From: JBBIGV01 sp037447335
Lineage (GTDB): Bacteria; Bacteroidota; Ignavibacteria; Ignavibacteriales; Ignavibacteriaceae
DNA length: 64,000 bases
Assembly: GCA_037447335.1 (NCBI GenBank)
Contig: JBBIGV010000007.1
Coordinates: forward strand, 1-64,000
Direction of reading: 5' to 3'
Shown: positions 17,308 through 27,362 of the stretch, piece after piece
Numbering within the stretch: position 1 is the first letter of the stretch
Layout: every line of letters begins with the position of its first letter
Notes under the pieces: generated by a model
What the model was told of the DNA's origin: nothing
The model's database searches: none
What the model saw: only the letters and a program-made list of their open reading frames with translations
Made by a program: the position numbers and the translations under genes

Positions 17308-19155
17308 ATGAAATTCTTTGAACGATTGTTCTTCGCCGGGGCAGAAATCCCTTCAGAGCTTCAAACCAGAGAACAAATAAATGAAAAAGATAAATGGGAC
17401 CTTACTCACATTTATGCAAATGATGATATGTGGGAGGCTGATTTTCGCTGGGTTGAATCACATATTGCTGAATACGAAAAATTTGAAGGAAAACTTGCTT
17501 CCGGCTCTGAAATACTTTTGAAATGCCTGAAGTTTGATGATGAAATGAATATCAAACTTGAGAGGCTGCATCTTTATGCGATGCTGTCCAAAGACACTGA
17601 TATGTCAGTCTCAAAATATCATGCAATGGAAGACCGCGTTCGATCGTTATACTCCCGGGTAACGACTGCAAGTTCATTCCTTCGCCCGGAAATTCTTTCT
17701 TTTCCTGAAGAGGAGCTTCTTAAAGCTATACACGCTAACAATGATTTACGTATCTATGAACACGCTGTAAGCGATTTGTTAAGAACCAAGTCCCATACGC
17801 TTGCAAAAGAGCAGGAGGAAATTCTTGCATTGGCAGGCGAGATAACACAAACCCCTTATAATACATATTCGTTATTCACTAATGCTGATATGAAATTTCC
17901 CGTTATAAAAGACGGCACCGGAAACGAAATAGAAATTTCGCATGCACGCTTTTATGCTGCTATGCATTCGCCCGACAGGCAGTACCGGAAAGAGGCTTTC
18001 GGATCATATCTTAAACCATATCTTGATTATGTAAATACGTTAGCTTCTTTGTTTAATGGTAATCTTAAAACAAATATCTTTAATGCGAAGGCAAGAAAAT
18101 ATACATCAGCTCTGGAGGCATCACTCGACAGGAATAACATCCCGGTTTCAGTTTATAGTAATCTTATCAATACAGCAAACGAAAATCTTGAGCCGCTCCA
18201 CCGCTGGGCTAAACTAAAAAAGAAAACTCTCGGTTTGGATGAGCTCCATCCCTACGATGTATATGTAAGTATCTTTCCCTTTGGAGATGAAAAAAAATAT
18301 TCATTTGAAGAGAGCAAACAATTACTTATTGAAGCGTTAAAACCACTCGGAGATGATTATCTGGCTTCTCTGCAAACTGCATTTGAATACCGGTGGATAG
18401 ATGTTTATGAAACAAGGTCTAAGAGAAGCGGCGCATATTCTTCAGGTACTACTTTTGGTGTTCATCCGTATGTTCTTCTGAACTGGACTTACCTGCTTAA
18501 TGATGTTTTTACATTAGCTCACGAGATGGGTCATAATATGCATTCTTATTATACGGGTAAAACTCAGCCGTATCCGTATGCTAATTATTCGATATTTCTT
18601 GCAGAGGTTGCATCCACTTTTAATGAATCTCTTCTTCTCGATTATCTGATTGATAAAGCGGAAAATAAAAACGAAAAACTTTTTCTTCTGGAGAAATACC
18701 TGAATAACATAACTGCCACTTTTTACCGGCAGGTAATGTTTGCAGAGTTTGAAAAAATTGTATATGAGAAAACCGAGGGAGGAGAAGCGCTAACTTCGGA
18801 CATGCTTTGTGATCTTTACAGAGGCTTGTATCAGAAGTACTGGGGTGCCGATATGGTAATAGACAAAGAAGAGGAGTTTACCTGGGCAAGAGTTCCGCAT
18901 TTCTATTATAATTTTTATGTATTTCAATATGCAACAGGATTTGCCGCTTCTGAAGTTTTGTCACGCAAAGTAAAGGATGACGGTAAACCGGTTGTTGATG
19001 CATACCTGGATTTTCTTAAAGCAGGTAATTCAGATTATTCTATTAATATTCTTAAGAAAGCCGGTGTAGATATGAATTCACCCCAGCCGGTTATTGCAAC
19101 CACCCGCAAAATGAGTGAACTATTAGATGAGGTTGAAACTTTACTCGGAATTTAA
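17308..19155 (+). CDS. pepF: Oligoendopeptidase F (M3 family zinc metallopeptidase)
   Basis: Cytoplasmic oligopeptidase of 615 residues that cuts short peptides, typically 7-17 residues long. The zinc site HEMGHNMHSYY begins at residue 405 (H405, E406, H409), and the third ligand glutamate is in FLAEVASTFNE about 25 residues later. The N-terminal helical part with KDTDMSVSKYHAMEDRV and the C-terminal PHFYYNFYVFQYATGFAAS are typical of the PepF/M3B group. The length is right and the active site complete. Function is probably general peptide turnover. Confidence 0.95.
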   Translation: MKFFERLFFAGAEIPSELQTREQINEKDKWDLTHIYANDDMWEADFRWVESHIAEYEKFEGKLASGSEILLKCLKFDDEMNIKLERLHLYAMLSKDTDMSVSKYHAMEDRVRSLYSRVTTASSFLRPEILSFPEEELLKAIHANNDLRIYEHAVSDLLRTKSHTLAKEQEEILALAGEITQTPYNTYSLFTNADMKFPVIKDGTGNEIEISHARFYAAMHSPDRQYRKEAFGSYLKPYLDYVNTLASLFNGNLKTNIFNAKARKYTSALEASLDRNNIPVSVYSNLINTANENLEPLHRWAKLKKKTLGLDELHPYDVYVSIFPFGDEKKYSFEESKQLLIEALKPLGDDYLASLQTAFEYRWIDVYETRSKRSGAYSSGTTFGVHPYVLLNWTYLLNDVFTLAHEMGHNMHSYYTGKTQPYPYANYSIFLAEVASTFNESLLLDYLIDKAENKNEKLFLLEKYLNNITATFYRQVMFAEFEKIVYEKTEGGEALTSDMLCDLYRGLYQKYWGADMVIDKEEEFTWARVPHFYYNFYVFQYATGFAASEVLSRKVKDDGKPVVDAYLDFLKAGNSDYSINILKKAGVDMNSPQPVIATTRKMSELLDEVETLLGI

Positions 19156-19292
19156 GCTGATTATTCATTTCCAATCATAACTTTAATTTGTTTTTCTCTC
19201 CTAACAGGTATTAATGCTATTCCAATCTGAACCAAAAAAATTTTAAGTATTAACTTGATTCGTTATCTTTCCTGGAAAGAATATCAATAATA

Positions 19293-21365
19293 GTGAGTAA
19301 TATGATGAAACCAGCTTTGCAAAAAATTGTTATACTTTTCCTGATCTTATCGTGTGTTGCCATTGCGCAGAAAAAACCATTTACAATTCAAGACCTGTAT
19401 GAGGTTAAGATGGTTGGTTCGCCGGTTGTTTCACCAAACGGGGATAAAATCGCTTTTACCGTTACTGATTATGAATTAGAAAAAAGCAAGTCTTATACTT
19501 TTATTTATTTTATGAATACTGACGGAACAGATTTAAAAACAATTTCGGAAAAAGAAATTAATGATTATAATCCTTTTTGGGCGCCGGACAACCAATCCTT
19601 ATATTTTCAGAGAGAAGGCAAACTGTTTTCATACAATATTAAGTATGGAAATACAGAGGAGATTTTTGGCTTTTATCCGGGAATTTCAGACCCCATCATA
19701 TCTCCCGATGGAAACCTGATTGCTTTTCACTCTGAGATTTATCCGGAATGCGGAATTGATGAAGCGTGTAATAAAAACAATTCAGAAGCTGCTGAGTCAG
19801 GTCCTCTACAGGCATATCTTGCCGACGATCTGCTCTTTCGTCACTGGAATACATATGTTGATGATAAAATACCTGCGCTGATAGTTTACGACCTGAACAA
19901 GAAATCATTTAAAGAAATAGCCCACTCAGAATGGTTGAGGTATACCTTTATGCTTGGCGGGAGCGTTAAATATTCATTTTCGCCTGATAGTAAAGAAATT
20001 GCATTTATTAAAAATGAGGAAAAAAATCTTGCCGCATCCATCAATTCAGATATGTGGATTGTTAAGGTTGACGGAAGCGATGCAATAAATATCACAAAAG
20101 AAAATTTAGCCTGGGATGGTTACCCGGTTTACTCGCCTGATGGAAAATATATCGCATATAAAAAACAACTTATACCTGACTACGAAGCTGATCGTTACAG
20201 AATTGCACTTTACAACCGTGAAACCGGCACAATTGAGAATATTACAGAAAACTTTGATTATACTGTTAATGATATAAAATGGAGTGATGATTCTAAATCA
20301 ATTTATTTCAATGCAGATTATGAAGGATATTCACCAATATTTAATGTAAATATCCCTTCCCGTAAGTTAGAACAGGTATCCGAAAAAGAATCTGTTTTCG
20401 GTTTTGACTTCGCTGATTCTAAAGATGGTATCTATTATATGGCAAGATGGGTTCACAAGCCCGGAGAAGTATATAAATTTCAAAATGGGGGTTCAACACA
20501 GCTTACAAATTTTAATGAGGAATTTTTGAGCAGGGTTGACGTACGCCCTGCAGAACAGTTATGGATTACAGGCGCTGATGGAAAGAAAGTGCATGTCTTT
20601 TTGGTTAAACCACACAATTTTGATCCTGATAAAAAATATCCTCTTATTCTTAATGTTCATGGTGGACCTCAAAGCCAGTGGATGGATTCATTCAGAGGTG
20701 ATTGGCAGGTTTATCCGGGCTCGGGATATATTGTAGCATTTCCAAACCCTCATGGTTCAACCGGCTATGGTTCAAAATTTACAGAAGCTATATCGGGCGA
20801 TTGGGGCGGTAAAGTATTTGAAGACCTTATGCACATAACAGATGAACTTGAAAAGCTGCCTTATGTTGATAAAGACAGAATTGGCGCTATGGGATGGTCT
20901 TATGGCGGGTATATGATGAATTGGTTTCAGGTACAAACTAAGCGCTTTAAATGCCTTGTCAGTATGATGGGCATTTATGACCTCGAATCAATGTGGGGAG
21001 GAACAGAAGAACTTTGGTTTGTGAACTGGGATCTAAGAGGGCAGCCATGGAATTCTGAAGATTATATTAAATGGTCACCTTCAAATTTTGTTGAAAACTT
21101 TTCTACCCCAACACTTATCATACATGGTAAAAAAGATTTCCGCGTACCTTATCTTCAGGCAGTGCAATATTTCACAACATTAAAAACACTGGGAATTGAC
21201 AGCAGGTTGATACTGTTCAGGAATGACGGACACTGGCCAAATCATGTAAGATCAATGCCGCTTTATTATAATGCACATCTGGAGTGGTTTCATAAATATC
21301 TTGGCGGAGAGCCGGCACCCTATGACTCAAAAAAAATGGTGAAGAATCTGATCTTTAGAGAATAA
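19293..21365 (+). CDS. S9 family prolyl oligopeptidase / dipeptidyl-peptidase-type, secreted
   Basis: 690 residues with an N-terminal signal peptide ending near IAQKK. A beta-propeller built of WD40-like PD40 repeats (about 40-400; SPNGDKIAF, SPDGNLIAF, SPDGKYIAYKK) shields the active site. A C-terminal alpha/beta hydrolase domain (about 430-690) carries the catalytic triad: S536 in GWSYGG, D615 in KKDFRVPY and H647 in GHWPN. The HGGPQSQW oxyanion motif is present. The family cleaves short peptides, commonly after proline or as acyl-peptide or dipeptide units. A periplasmic or extracellular site is inferred from the signal peptide. Confidence 0.92.
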   Translation: MSNMMKPALQKIVILFLILSCVAIAQKKPFTIQDLYEVKMVGSPVVSPNGDKIAFTVTDYELEKSKSYTFIYFMNTDGTDLKTISEKEINDYNPFWAPDNQSLYFQREGKLFSYNIKYGNTEEIFGFYPGISDPIISPDGNLIAFHSEIYPECGIDEACNKNNSEAAESGPLQAYLADDLLFRHWNTYVDDKIPALIVYDLNKKSFKEIAHSEWLRYTFMLGGSVKYSFSPDSKEIAFIKNEEKNLAASINSDMWIVKVDGSDAINITKENLAWDGYPVYSPDGKYIAYKKQLIPDYEADRYRIALYNRETGTIENITENFDYTVNDIKWSDDSKSIYFNADYEGYSPIFNVNIPSRKLEQVSEKESVFGFDFADSKDGIYYMARWVHKPGEVYKFQNGGSTQLTNFNEEFLSRVDVRPAEQLWITGADGKKVHVFLVKPHNFDPDKKYPLILNVHGGPQSQWMDSFRGDWQVYPGSGYIVAFPNPHGSTGYGSKFTEAISGDWGGKVFEDLMHITDELEKLPYVDKDRIGAMGWSYGGYMMNWFQVQTKRFKCLVSMMGIYDLESMWGGTEELWFVNWDLRGQPWNSEDYIKWSPSNFVENFSTPTLIIHGKKDFRVPYLQAVQYFTTLKTLGIDSRLILFRNDGHWPNHVRSMPLYYNAHLEWFHKYLGGEPAPYDSKKMVKNLIFRE

Positions 21366-21367
21366 AT

Positions 21368-21736
21368 TTATAAACGAGGATCAACAAGCCGCAGTTTGTA
21401 CATTGGTACCTTTTGCGAGCTTGAATAGTGCTGTAGAATTTGAGAGTTGAAATTTTTATTTCCGAAAGAACCTGACCTTATTTCAGCGGGGATAATATTT
21501 TCATTAAGAACTTTGAAACGGTTATTCTTTTTGGATTGCATTAACGGAGTTCCGAAGAGTTTCCCGCGCTCATTTCCTCCTAAATTGAAATTCATCCCTT
21601 CTGCTGCAAGCTGCATATATGGTTTAATTCTGAATCTGTCTTTTATTCTGAAGATTATATACGAGATAAGAAGATATGATAGGGAAAATAGACTGACTAA
21701 TACAAGAGTGAGTTTTATTATTTCAATTAGTTCCAT
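21368..21736 (-). CDS. Small single-pass membrane protein, unknown
   Basis: 122 residues from the ATG at 21736. That start has GAAAGA upstream and puts the membrane helix (about 7-27) right at the N-terminus; the longer frame from 21760 adds eight charged residues. The rest is a basic cytoplasmic or periplasmic tail with FNLGGNERGKLFGTPL. No family recognised. It converges with the S9 peptidase, two bases apart. An opposite-strand frame overlaps it, but the membrane helix favours this one. It may not be expressed. Confidence 0.45.
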   Translation of the reverse strand: MELIEIIKLTLVLVSLFSLSYLLISYIIFRIKDRFRIKPYMQLAAEGMNFNLGGNERGKLFGTPLMQSKKNNRFKVLNENIIPAEIRSGSFGNKNFNSQILQHYSSSQKVPMYKLRLVDPRL

Positions 21737-22015
21737 AATTCTTTCGGTTTTTTTATGCAAGAAATTCCAAGAAGCGTACCAATGTGTTCTAATGCCTTAA
21801 GTGACTATTTTAATGGAAGATAACCAAATGAATCCGAGATTTTTTATCAAAATGAGAAAAATTGCTAAAATATCTAACCTGGAGGTATCGGGAAGGCTGT
21901 GATTAACTTCCATAGAGCAAAGTCGTTTGATTTTAGCATAAATCTTTGATAATTTAAGTAATTAAAATACAATGAGTTATAAACATTTTGAGTAAGAGTA
22001 TAGAAGGGTAAAATA

Positions 22016-22309
22016 ATGACAAAGGCTGATATTGTTGATAAAGTTGCAAGCGGCACTGGTCTTACCAAACTCGAAACTGAGGCAATTATTGAAGGTTTTT
22101 TTAAAACAGTTATAGAAGCTTTAAAAGAGGGTAAAGGTATTGAAATCAGAGGATTTGGTAGTTATAAGGTGAAGAAGAAAAATGCCAGGTATGCCCGTAA
22201 TCCTAAAACTGGTGAACAGGTGTACGTTCCTGAACACTACGTTCCGACATTCAAATTTTCAAAGGACTTTAAGGATTTAGTTGATCAAGGTATGAAGCAA
22301 CGGGAGTAA
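22016..22309 (+). CDS. HU/IHF family DNA-binding protein
   Basis: 97-residue nucleoid protein that binds and bends DNA as a dimer. It opens MTKADIVDKVASGTGLTKLE and has the beta-arm core IEIRGFGSYKVKKKNARYARNPKTGEQV, split here over residues 43-70. Arm-tip RNPKTGE and the closing PTFKFSKDFKDLV fit the HU-beta/IHF fold. The Pro of the arm tip (NPKTG) that intercalates into DNA is present. It is followed within 10 bases by a zinc-ribbon TPR gene, so the two may share a transcript. HU and IHF cannot be separated by eye. Confidence 0.93.
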   Translation: MTKADIVDKVASGTGLTKLETEAIIEGFFKTVIEALKEGKGIEIRGFGSYKVKKKNARYARNPKTGEQVYVPEHYVPTFKFSKDFKDLVDQGMKQRE

Positions 22310-22318
22310 GTGGTTTAG

Positions 22319-23248
22319 ATGAATAAGTTTTGTAAAAATTGTGGATATCAACTGCAACTTGAATTTCAATTTTGTCCTGATTGTGGTACCGAAATTCCTA
22401 AAAAACCAGTTGAGGAAGCTCCTCTTGAATCAGATAATAATTACATTTCTGATAGTAATACAGAAACACAGCATGATTTAATAGAATGCGATCTGTGCGG
22501 CGAAGAAAATAGTGTATTAAACAAAATCTGTTCAGGCTGCGGCGCTCGGCTTTCAGGTATAAAAGCAGTAATTGATAAGTCTGTAAGTTCATCAATTCGG
22601 AAAATCAAATCTGATTCAGATGCAGGCTCAACGGTAAAGAAGGTTTTGAAGAAAAAAAAATCTGATTTACCACTTAAAGACACGTCCGGAAGCCGCGAAA
22701 AGAAATTGGATACCTCAAAAGTATTAATAGTCTTGATTTCAATTATTATTCTGTCGGTAGTCTTATTGGCAGCAAGTGGAGTATTTTCTTCAAAAACTCC
22801 TGAGTCTGTTCCTGTTATGCAAGAAAGTTCAGGAGTGAACCTCCAGGCTTTACAGCACATAAGAGAACTTGAAGAAAAAGTTAGAGCAAATCCTGATGAT
22901 ATGGAAACGCTGCTTCATCTTGCGCACCTGAAAAAGGATAACAGCATGTACGAAGAGTCAATTCAGGCTTATAAATTGTATCTTGAAAGACACCCCGATG
23001 ATGCTGATGCACGTATAGATATGGGTGTTTGTTATTTTAATCTTACAGATTATGAAACAGCACAAAAAGAAATGTTGAAAGCACTGGAGTATAAGCCTGA
23101 TCATCAAATTGGTCATTTGAATATAGGGATCGTAAACCTTCGTATAGGAAATATTGAAGAATCAAAAAAATGGTTTCAAAAAGCAATTGACATTAATCCA
23201 AATTCTGATATTGGACGAAAAGCAGCAGATTTATTACATTCACATTAA
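22319..23248 (+). CDS. Double zinc-ribbon, single-pass membrane TPR protein
   Basis: 309 residues. The N-terminal zinc ribbon (CKNCGYQ and CPDCGTE, residues 5-24) is followed by a second one (CDLCGEE and CSGCGAR, about 58-80). A basic Lys-rich stretch (about 100-130), a membrane helix (about 137-158) and then three TPR units (about 185-305; YEESIQAYKLYLERHPDDAD, YETAQKEMLKALEYKPDH, IEESKKWFQKAIDINPNS) complete the protein. The order suggests a cytoplasmic zinc-ribbon head and a TPR protein-binding tail on the other side of the membrane. Specific function is unknown. Confidence 0.8.
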   Translation: MNKFCKNCGYQLQLEFQFCPDCGTEIPKKPVEEAPLESDNNYISDSNTETQHDLIECDLCGEENSVLNKICSGCGARLSGIKAVIDKSVSSSIRKIKSDSDAGSTVKKVLKKKKSDLPLKDTSGSREKKLDTSKVLIVLISIIILSVVLLAASGVFSSKTPESVPVMQESSGVNLQALQHIRELEEKVRANPDDMETLLHLAHLKKDNSMYEESIQAYKLYLERHPDDADARIDMGVCYFNLTDYETAQKEMLKALEYKPDHQIGHLNIGIVNLRIGNIEESKKWFQKAIDINPNSDIGRKAADLLHSH

Positions 23249-23275
23249 TACAATCAATTAAAAAAGGAGAACTAA

Positions 23276-23371
23276 ATGCCCTGCGGTAGAAAACGTAAAC
23301 GTCATAAAATGGCAACCCATAAACGGAAAAAAAGACTTAGAAAGAACAGGCATAAAAAGAAACTAAGATAG
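23276..23371 (+). CDS. 31-residue basic COX24/mS38 (AURKAIP1)-like protein
   Basis: Reads MPCGRKRKRHKMATHKRKKR followed by LRKNRHKKKLR, almost entirely Lys, Arg and His. The KRHKMxxHKRKKRLRKNRHK pattern is that of AURKAIP1/COX24-domain peptides of Bacteroidota, whose mitochondrial relative mS38 is a small-subunit ribosomal protein. A ribosome association is therefore likely but inferred. An AAAAAGGAG ribosome site sits seven bases before the ATG. It is too short for normal gene finders. It follows the zinc-ribbon TPR gene and precedes tRNA-Thr. Confidence 0.85.
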   Translation: MPCGRKRKRHKMATHKRKKRLRKNRHKKKLR

Positions 23372-23384
23372 AAGTTATGTGATT

Positions 23385-23412
23385 GCAGATGGGAAATAAA
23401 CCTGCCATCTGC
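23385..23412 (+). terminator. Hairpin after the COX24-like gene
   Basis: GCAGATGG pairs with CCATCTGC across a 12-base loop. A run of five T follows at 23426-23430, 14 bases on, so it is an imperfect intrinsic terminator. Its right arm holds GCCATCT, the same seven bases that open the tRNA-Thr 21 bases downstream. Confidence 0.4.
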
Positions 23413-23432
23413 TATCCGGATTACCTTTTTAT

Positions 23433-23505
23433 GCCATCTTAGCTCAGCTGGCAGAGCGGCTCATTCGTAATGAGCAGGTCGCCGGTTCGATCCCGGCAGA
23501 TGGCT
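23433..23505 (+). tRNA. tRNA-Thr (anticodon CGT)
   Basis: 73 bases fold as a cloverleaf. The acceptor stem is GCCATCT with AGATGGC, and the D arm has GCTC and AGCTGGCAGA then GAGC. The anticodon stem is GCTCA/TGAGC, with seven-base loop TTCGTAA and anticodon CGT at 23466-23468. The T arm is GCCGG-TTCGATC-CCGGC. The discriminator base is T and the CCA end is not encoded. Confidence 0.95.
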
Positions 23506-23675
23506 CTCGGTTAAAAAAATTTATTGATAGTAATAAACTTTTAATTTTTTCAGATTGTTTATTCTTCTAAATTGATTATTAGTTAGTTCCCGGTTGAGCC
23601 AGAGGGCGCTGGTTCATCTGGTCTACAAATTGTCGTCAATTTTCAAATATTTTTCCTGTCGGAGAATACTATTAT

Positions 23676-26600
23676 ATGCAGTTTATTCTGGGATTGTTTT
23701 TTTCTCTTATAATATTTCAGTTATCAGAATTACGTGGGCAAACCCACCCTTTTCTGTTTAATATTTCGGATTATAACCTCGGTACGGTTAGTAACCCGAA
23801 TTCACCATTACATCCGATCTGGATAACCGTTAAAAATTATGCTGATACAATTGTAGCAGAACCTCTCCCTCCTGTACCGCTCCCATCTGATGCTGATCTG
23901 GACTACTTCAGGAATTCAGCCAATGCTCTTTTACCCCTTGCTTTTACTTCTCACATTACAGGCGATACGCTGTATATAAACAGAGCCAGGGAACATCTGA
24001 TGATTTTTGCAGGGTGGGAACGATGGGACCTCATCAATAATTCTTCAAACCCCGACTCATCAATTGTTGATCTTGCTACAGCACACATGGTTATGATGAA
24101 TGCAATAAGTTTTGACTGGTTGTATAATTATTTGAGTCAGTCGGAAAAAGATTCAATTATTAATTCTCTCTCATATCATGCAGTAAGGCTCTATAATGCC
24201 GCTGTTTCAACATACAATCCGTTTTGGAACAATTGGTGGAGAAAGTCTTATGTGCAAAATCATATCGGGATAAACTACAGCGCCCTTGGTATTGCCGCAC
24301 TGGCGCTTAGCTCCCATAATTCTAATACTTCAACCTGGTTAAACCTGGTTGTTGACAGACTAAGCAGGCTTAAGTTTTTATTAGATGGGATTGACGATGG
24401 CTCATGGCACGAAGGGCATAATTATCAATTGTATTTATTTTCACTAACTATTCCAGTTCTTTATAATCTCAAAATTATTCAAAATCAGGATCTGATTCCT
24501 AAAAATTATTTCGATAATTTTATTAAATGGAGGCTGTTCAATATTTTGCCGGGCACAAAGGAATGGTTCATATCTTACGGTGATTATGAAAAATCCTGGG
24601 GTGACAACTGGAGTTTAAATATCTTTCGGTTTATTGCTTCTTCAAATCAGAATTCTTATGCACAATGGATGGCAGACAGAACGGTATTATACGGGCCCCG
24701 ACGACCAACTATTTGGTCAGCTCCTTACTCTGTGCTCGAATGTTTTTATTATGATACTACTTTGATTGCACAAAATCCGGATGGGCTTAAATCAGAGGCA
24801 TCATTTCCAGATATGAACGGCATTGTTTGGAAAACAGGTTGGAATAACCAGGCTTTAAAATTTGCCCTGCATGCATCTCCATACGGAGGAAGGTTTGTTT
24901 TCGATACATTTACGGCTTCTCCAAGAATTTATCCCTGGGAAGAAGGTGGTAATGAATTAAACTTTAGTCATTCGCATGATGATGCGCTGACTTTTTATAT
25001 TTTTAACAAAGGGGCCTGGCTCGCTGATGAAGTTGTCAGCAGGAATAAATCTACGGCATATCATAATTCTATATTAATAGATGATATCGGGCAGTACAGA
25101 GTTCCGGATTCACTTTCGTTTAGCCAGACGGCATTTCTTGATACAGATCCTGCCCCGTTGTATTCATTACATACCGAAATCTTTAATTTTCTTAATGTTG
25201 ATGCAACAAATAGTTATTCGAAACATTCAGATCTTAATGATGTGAATAAAGTTTCAAGAGCAGTATTCTTTGCCAAACCTGATTACTTTCTGATGATTGA
25301 TAACCTAAAATCAATTACTCCGCGTAAATACACATGGATCTGTCATTTTGCTCAAAACGTTTCCATTGAAGGAAATTGGGTTAAAGGCGCCGGGACTAAT
25401 AATCAGGTTCTTGGTGTTAATGTTCTTTCTCCTGTGCAAAATACTTTTACTATCGGTAATGACGGGCTTCCTTTTGTTCATGTAAGTAATTCCTCTAATG
25501 TTTCTGAGATGAGATTTATTAATCTTTTGTTCCCGACCGATGAAACTCTATGGAATCATAAGCCTGCAGCAGAAATAATCAGTGATGATGGTTATACTGC
25601 GATTGTTAAAGTAGACCTTTCCGAACAATTCGAAAGGGAAGATTTTATTATAGCACAATATGATTCATCAGAGCCTTCGAGGCTAAGCGATAACTTTGCA
25701 TTTGATGGTTCAATAGCATATTACTCAAAAAGTATATCAGGCTACCCTCTGAAATTATCCTTGTTCGAAGGAACTTATTTGGCAGATCTGCAAGCTGGAA
25801 TTGAACTAATAAATGTTATTGATCCGTTCTCTCCGATTGAAGTTATCTTTTCTCAGGATACGTGTTATATATCGGGCAGTTTTAGGGGAACGTTCTTACT
25901 CTATGCACCTGTAACTTCGGTTGTTTTGTTAAATGATGATATCCAATCCTTTAAAAGAGCCGGCATACATATAATTATTAATCCTGAATATGCTCCATCA
26001 GCAGCATTCGATATTGATATTAATTCAGGTGAGATACCACTATCGGTTAAATTTGCCGATGAGTCAATCTATGGATCGCATCCGATTATAAGCTGGGAAT
26101 GGGATTTTAATGATGATGGTATTATTGATGCTGCTGATCCCGGTCCGCACTCTTATGTTTACGAAACTGAAGGTATTTATTCGGTTAAGCTGAAAGTGTC
26201 AGATGGTTATTTATATGATATTTCTTATAGAGACAAATTAATTCATGCCTACACAGCTTCGGTAGTAAATGTGAATGAAGGATGGAATATCATCTCTATT
26301 CCTGTAACACCAAGCGATCATTCTGTTTCATCGCTTTTCCCTTCAGCAACTTCCAATGCCTTCACTTTTAATAATGGCTATGTTGCCAAAGATTCATTGT
26401 ATAATGGAATAGGATACTGGCTTAAATTTAACTCGGCCGGAAGCATAGAAATAAATGGAGCACGTGTTTCAAACGACACTATTTTTGTGAATGAAGGCTG
26501 GAATATGATTGGTCCGTTCCATTATCTTATAAACATCAGTTCGATCGAAACTTCACCACCGGGTATAATTTCATCTCGGTTTTTCGGATTTAGTCACGGG

Positions 26601-27347
26601 TATACTTCAGATACAACTTTACACATTGGAAAAGGCTATTGGGTTAAAGCATCGGATGCGGGAAGGTTGTTTGTGTCAGAAGCAAATCAAAATCCGGTTA
26701 AATATTCTTCTCATCTGTTAAGCAGCAGTTCAGAAGGCAGCCTTAAGTTTACAGATGCAAGCGGTAGTCAGCGAACACTAGAATTTCTGAATTCGACTCC
26801 TGACAATTTTAGTCTTTATGAATTACCTCCATCTCCGCCCTTTGGAATATTTGATGTAAGGTTTGCCTCAAACAGGTTTGCTGAGGTAATTACAAGTGAT
26901 GAATTAAAACTATTTCTTAACTCGGCTGATTATCCCGTTACCATAAAAGCTGAAGGAGTTACTCTCAAAATTAAAGACAGTTTTAATGGAGAATTTATCA
27001 ATATTCTCCTGAAGAAAGGCTCTCAGCTTATTATAAACGATAGCAAAATAATAAGTTTATCCGTTCAGATAATAAACATACCTGAAGAGTTCATATTATA
27101 TCAGAATTATCCTAATCCCTTCAATCCCGAGACGACAATCAGGTTCGGATTACCTGAGGCATCCAAGGTTAATTTGTCCGTTTATAATATTCTTGGCGAA
27201 AAAGTAGCTGAAATTCTTAATGGCAAAACCGATGCGGGTTTCCATGAGGTTATGTTTAATGCCCGTCAGCTTGCTTCAGGTGTTTATTTCTACAGATTGC
27301 AGGCAGACAAACATTCTTCAATAAGGAAAATGATTATTTTAAAATAA
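23676..27347 (+). CDS. Large secreted heparinase II/III-like protein with PKD and T9SS sorting domains
   Basis: 1223 residues. A signal peptide (1-22) leads to an alpha/alpha-toroid alginate-lyase-like region (about 60-340; FDWLYNYLSQ, then HIGINYSALGIAALAL). A heparinase II/III beta-sandwich domain follows (about 370-690) with FSHSHDDALTFYIFNKG and the conserved YHNSILIDDIGQY. A PKD domain spans about 770-860 (ISWEWDFNDDG, YVYETEGIYSVKLKVSDG). Two repeats opening VNEGWNIISIPV and VNEGWNMIGPFH lie after that. A T9SS sorting domain starts near 1139 (YQNYPNPFNPETTIRFG). It is predicted to cut an acidic polysaccharide outside the cell. The HSHDD motif is where the catalytic His of the family lies; substrate unknown. 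Confidence 0.88.
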   Translation: MQFILGLFFSLIIFQLSELRGQTHPFLFNISDYNLGTVSNPNSPLHPIWITVKNYADTIVAEPLPPVPLPSDADLDYFRNSANALLPLAFTSHITGDTLYINRAREHLMIFAGWERWDLINNSSNPDSSIVDLATAHMVMMNAISFDWLYNYLSQSEKDSIINSLSYHAVRLYNAAVSTYNPFWNNWWRKSYVQNHIGINYSALGIAALALSSHNSNTSTWLNLVVDRLSRLKFLLDGIDDGSWHEGHNYQLYLFSLTIPVLYNLKIIQNQDLIPKNYFDNFIKWRLFNILPGTKEWFISYGDYEKSWGDNWSLNIFRFIASSNQNSYAQWMADRTVLYGPRRPTIWSAPYSVLECFYYDTTLIAQNPDGLKSEASFPDMNGIVWKTGWNNQALKFALHASPYGGRFVFDTFTASPRIYPWEEGGNELNFSHSHDDALTFYIFNKGAWLADEVVSRNKSTAYHNSILIDDIGQYRVPDSLSFSQTAFLDTDPAPLYSLHTEIFNFLNVDATNSYSKHSDLNDVNKVSRAVFFAKPDYFLMIDNLKSITPRKYTWICHFAQNVSIEGNWVKGAGTNNQVLGVNVLSPVQNTFTIGNDGLPFVHVSNSSNVSEMRFINLLFPTDETLWNHKPAAEIISDDGYTAIVKVDLSEQFEREDFIIAQYDSSEPSRLSDNFAFDGSIAYYSKSISGYPLKLSLFEGTYLADLQAGIELINVIDPFSPIEVIFSQDTCYISGSFRGTFLLYAPVTSVVLLNDDIQSFKRAGIHIIINPEYAPSAAFDIDINSGEIPLSVKFADESIYGSHPIISWEWDFNDDGIIDAADPGPHSYVYETEGIYSVKLKVSDGYLYDISYRDKLIHAYTASVVNVNEGWNIISIPVTPSDHSVSSLFPSATSNAFTFNNGYVAKDSLYNGIGYWLKFNSAGSIEINGARVSNDTIFVNEGWNMIGPFHYLINISSIETSPPGIISSRFFGFSHGYTSDTTLHIGKGYWVKASDAGRLFVSEANQNPVKYSSHLLSSSSEGSLKFTDASGSQRTLEFLNSTPDNFSLYELPPSPPFGIFDVRFASNRFAEVITSDELKLFLNSADYPVTIKAEGVTLKIKDSFNGEFINILLKKGSQLIINDSKIISLSVQIINIPEEFILYQNYPNPFNPETTIRFGLPEASKVNLSVYNILGEKVAEILNGKTDAGFHEVMFNARQLASGVYFYRLQADKHSSIRKMIILK

Positions 27348-27362
27348 TATTTATTGATTCGT

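Noticed and set aside
21874..22068. Minus-strand frame of 64 codons over the start of the HU-family gene
   Set aside because: It overlaps a clear gene on the other strand and has no recognisable features.
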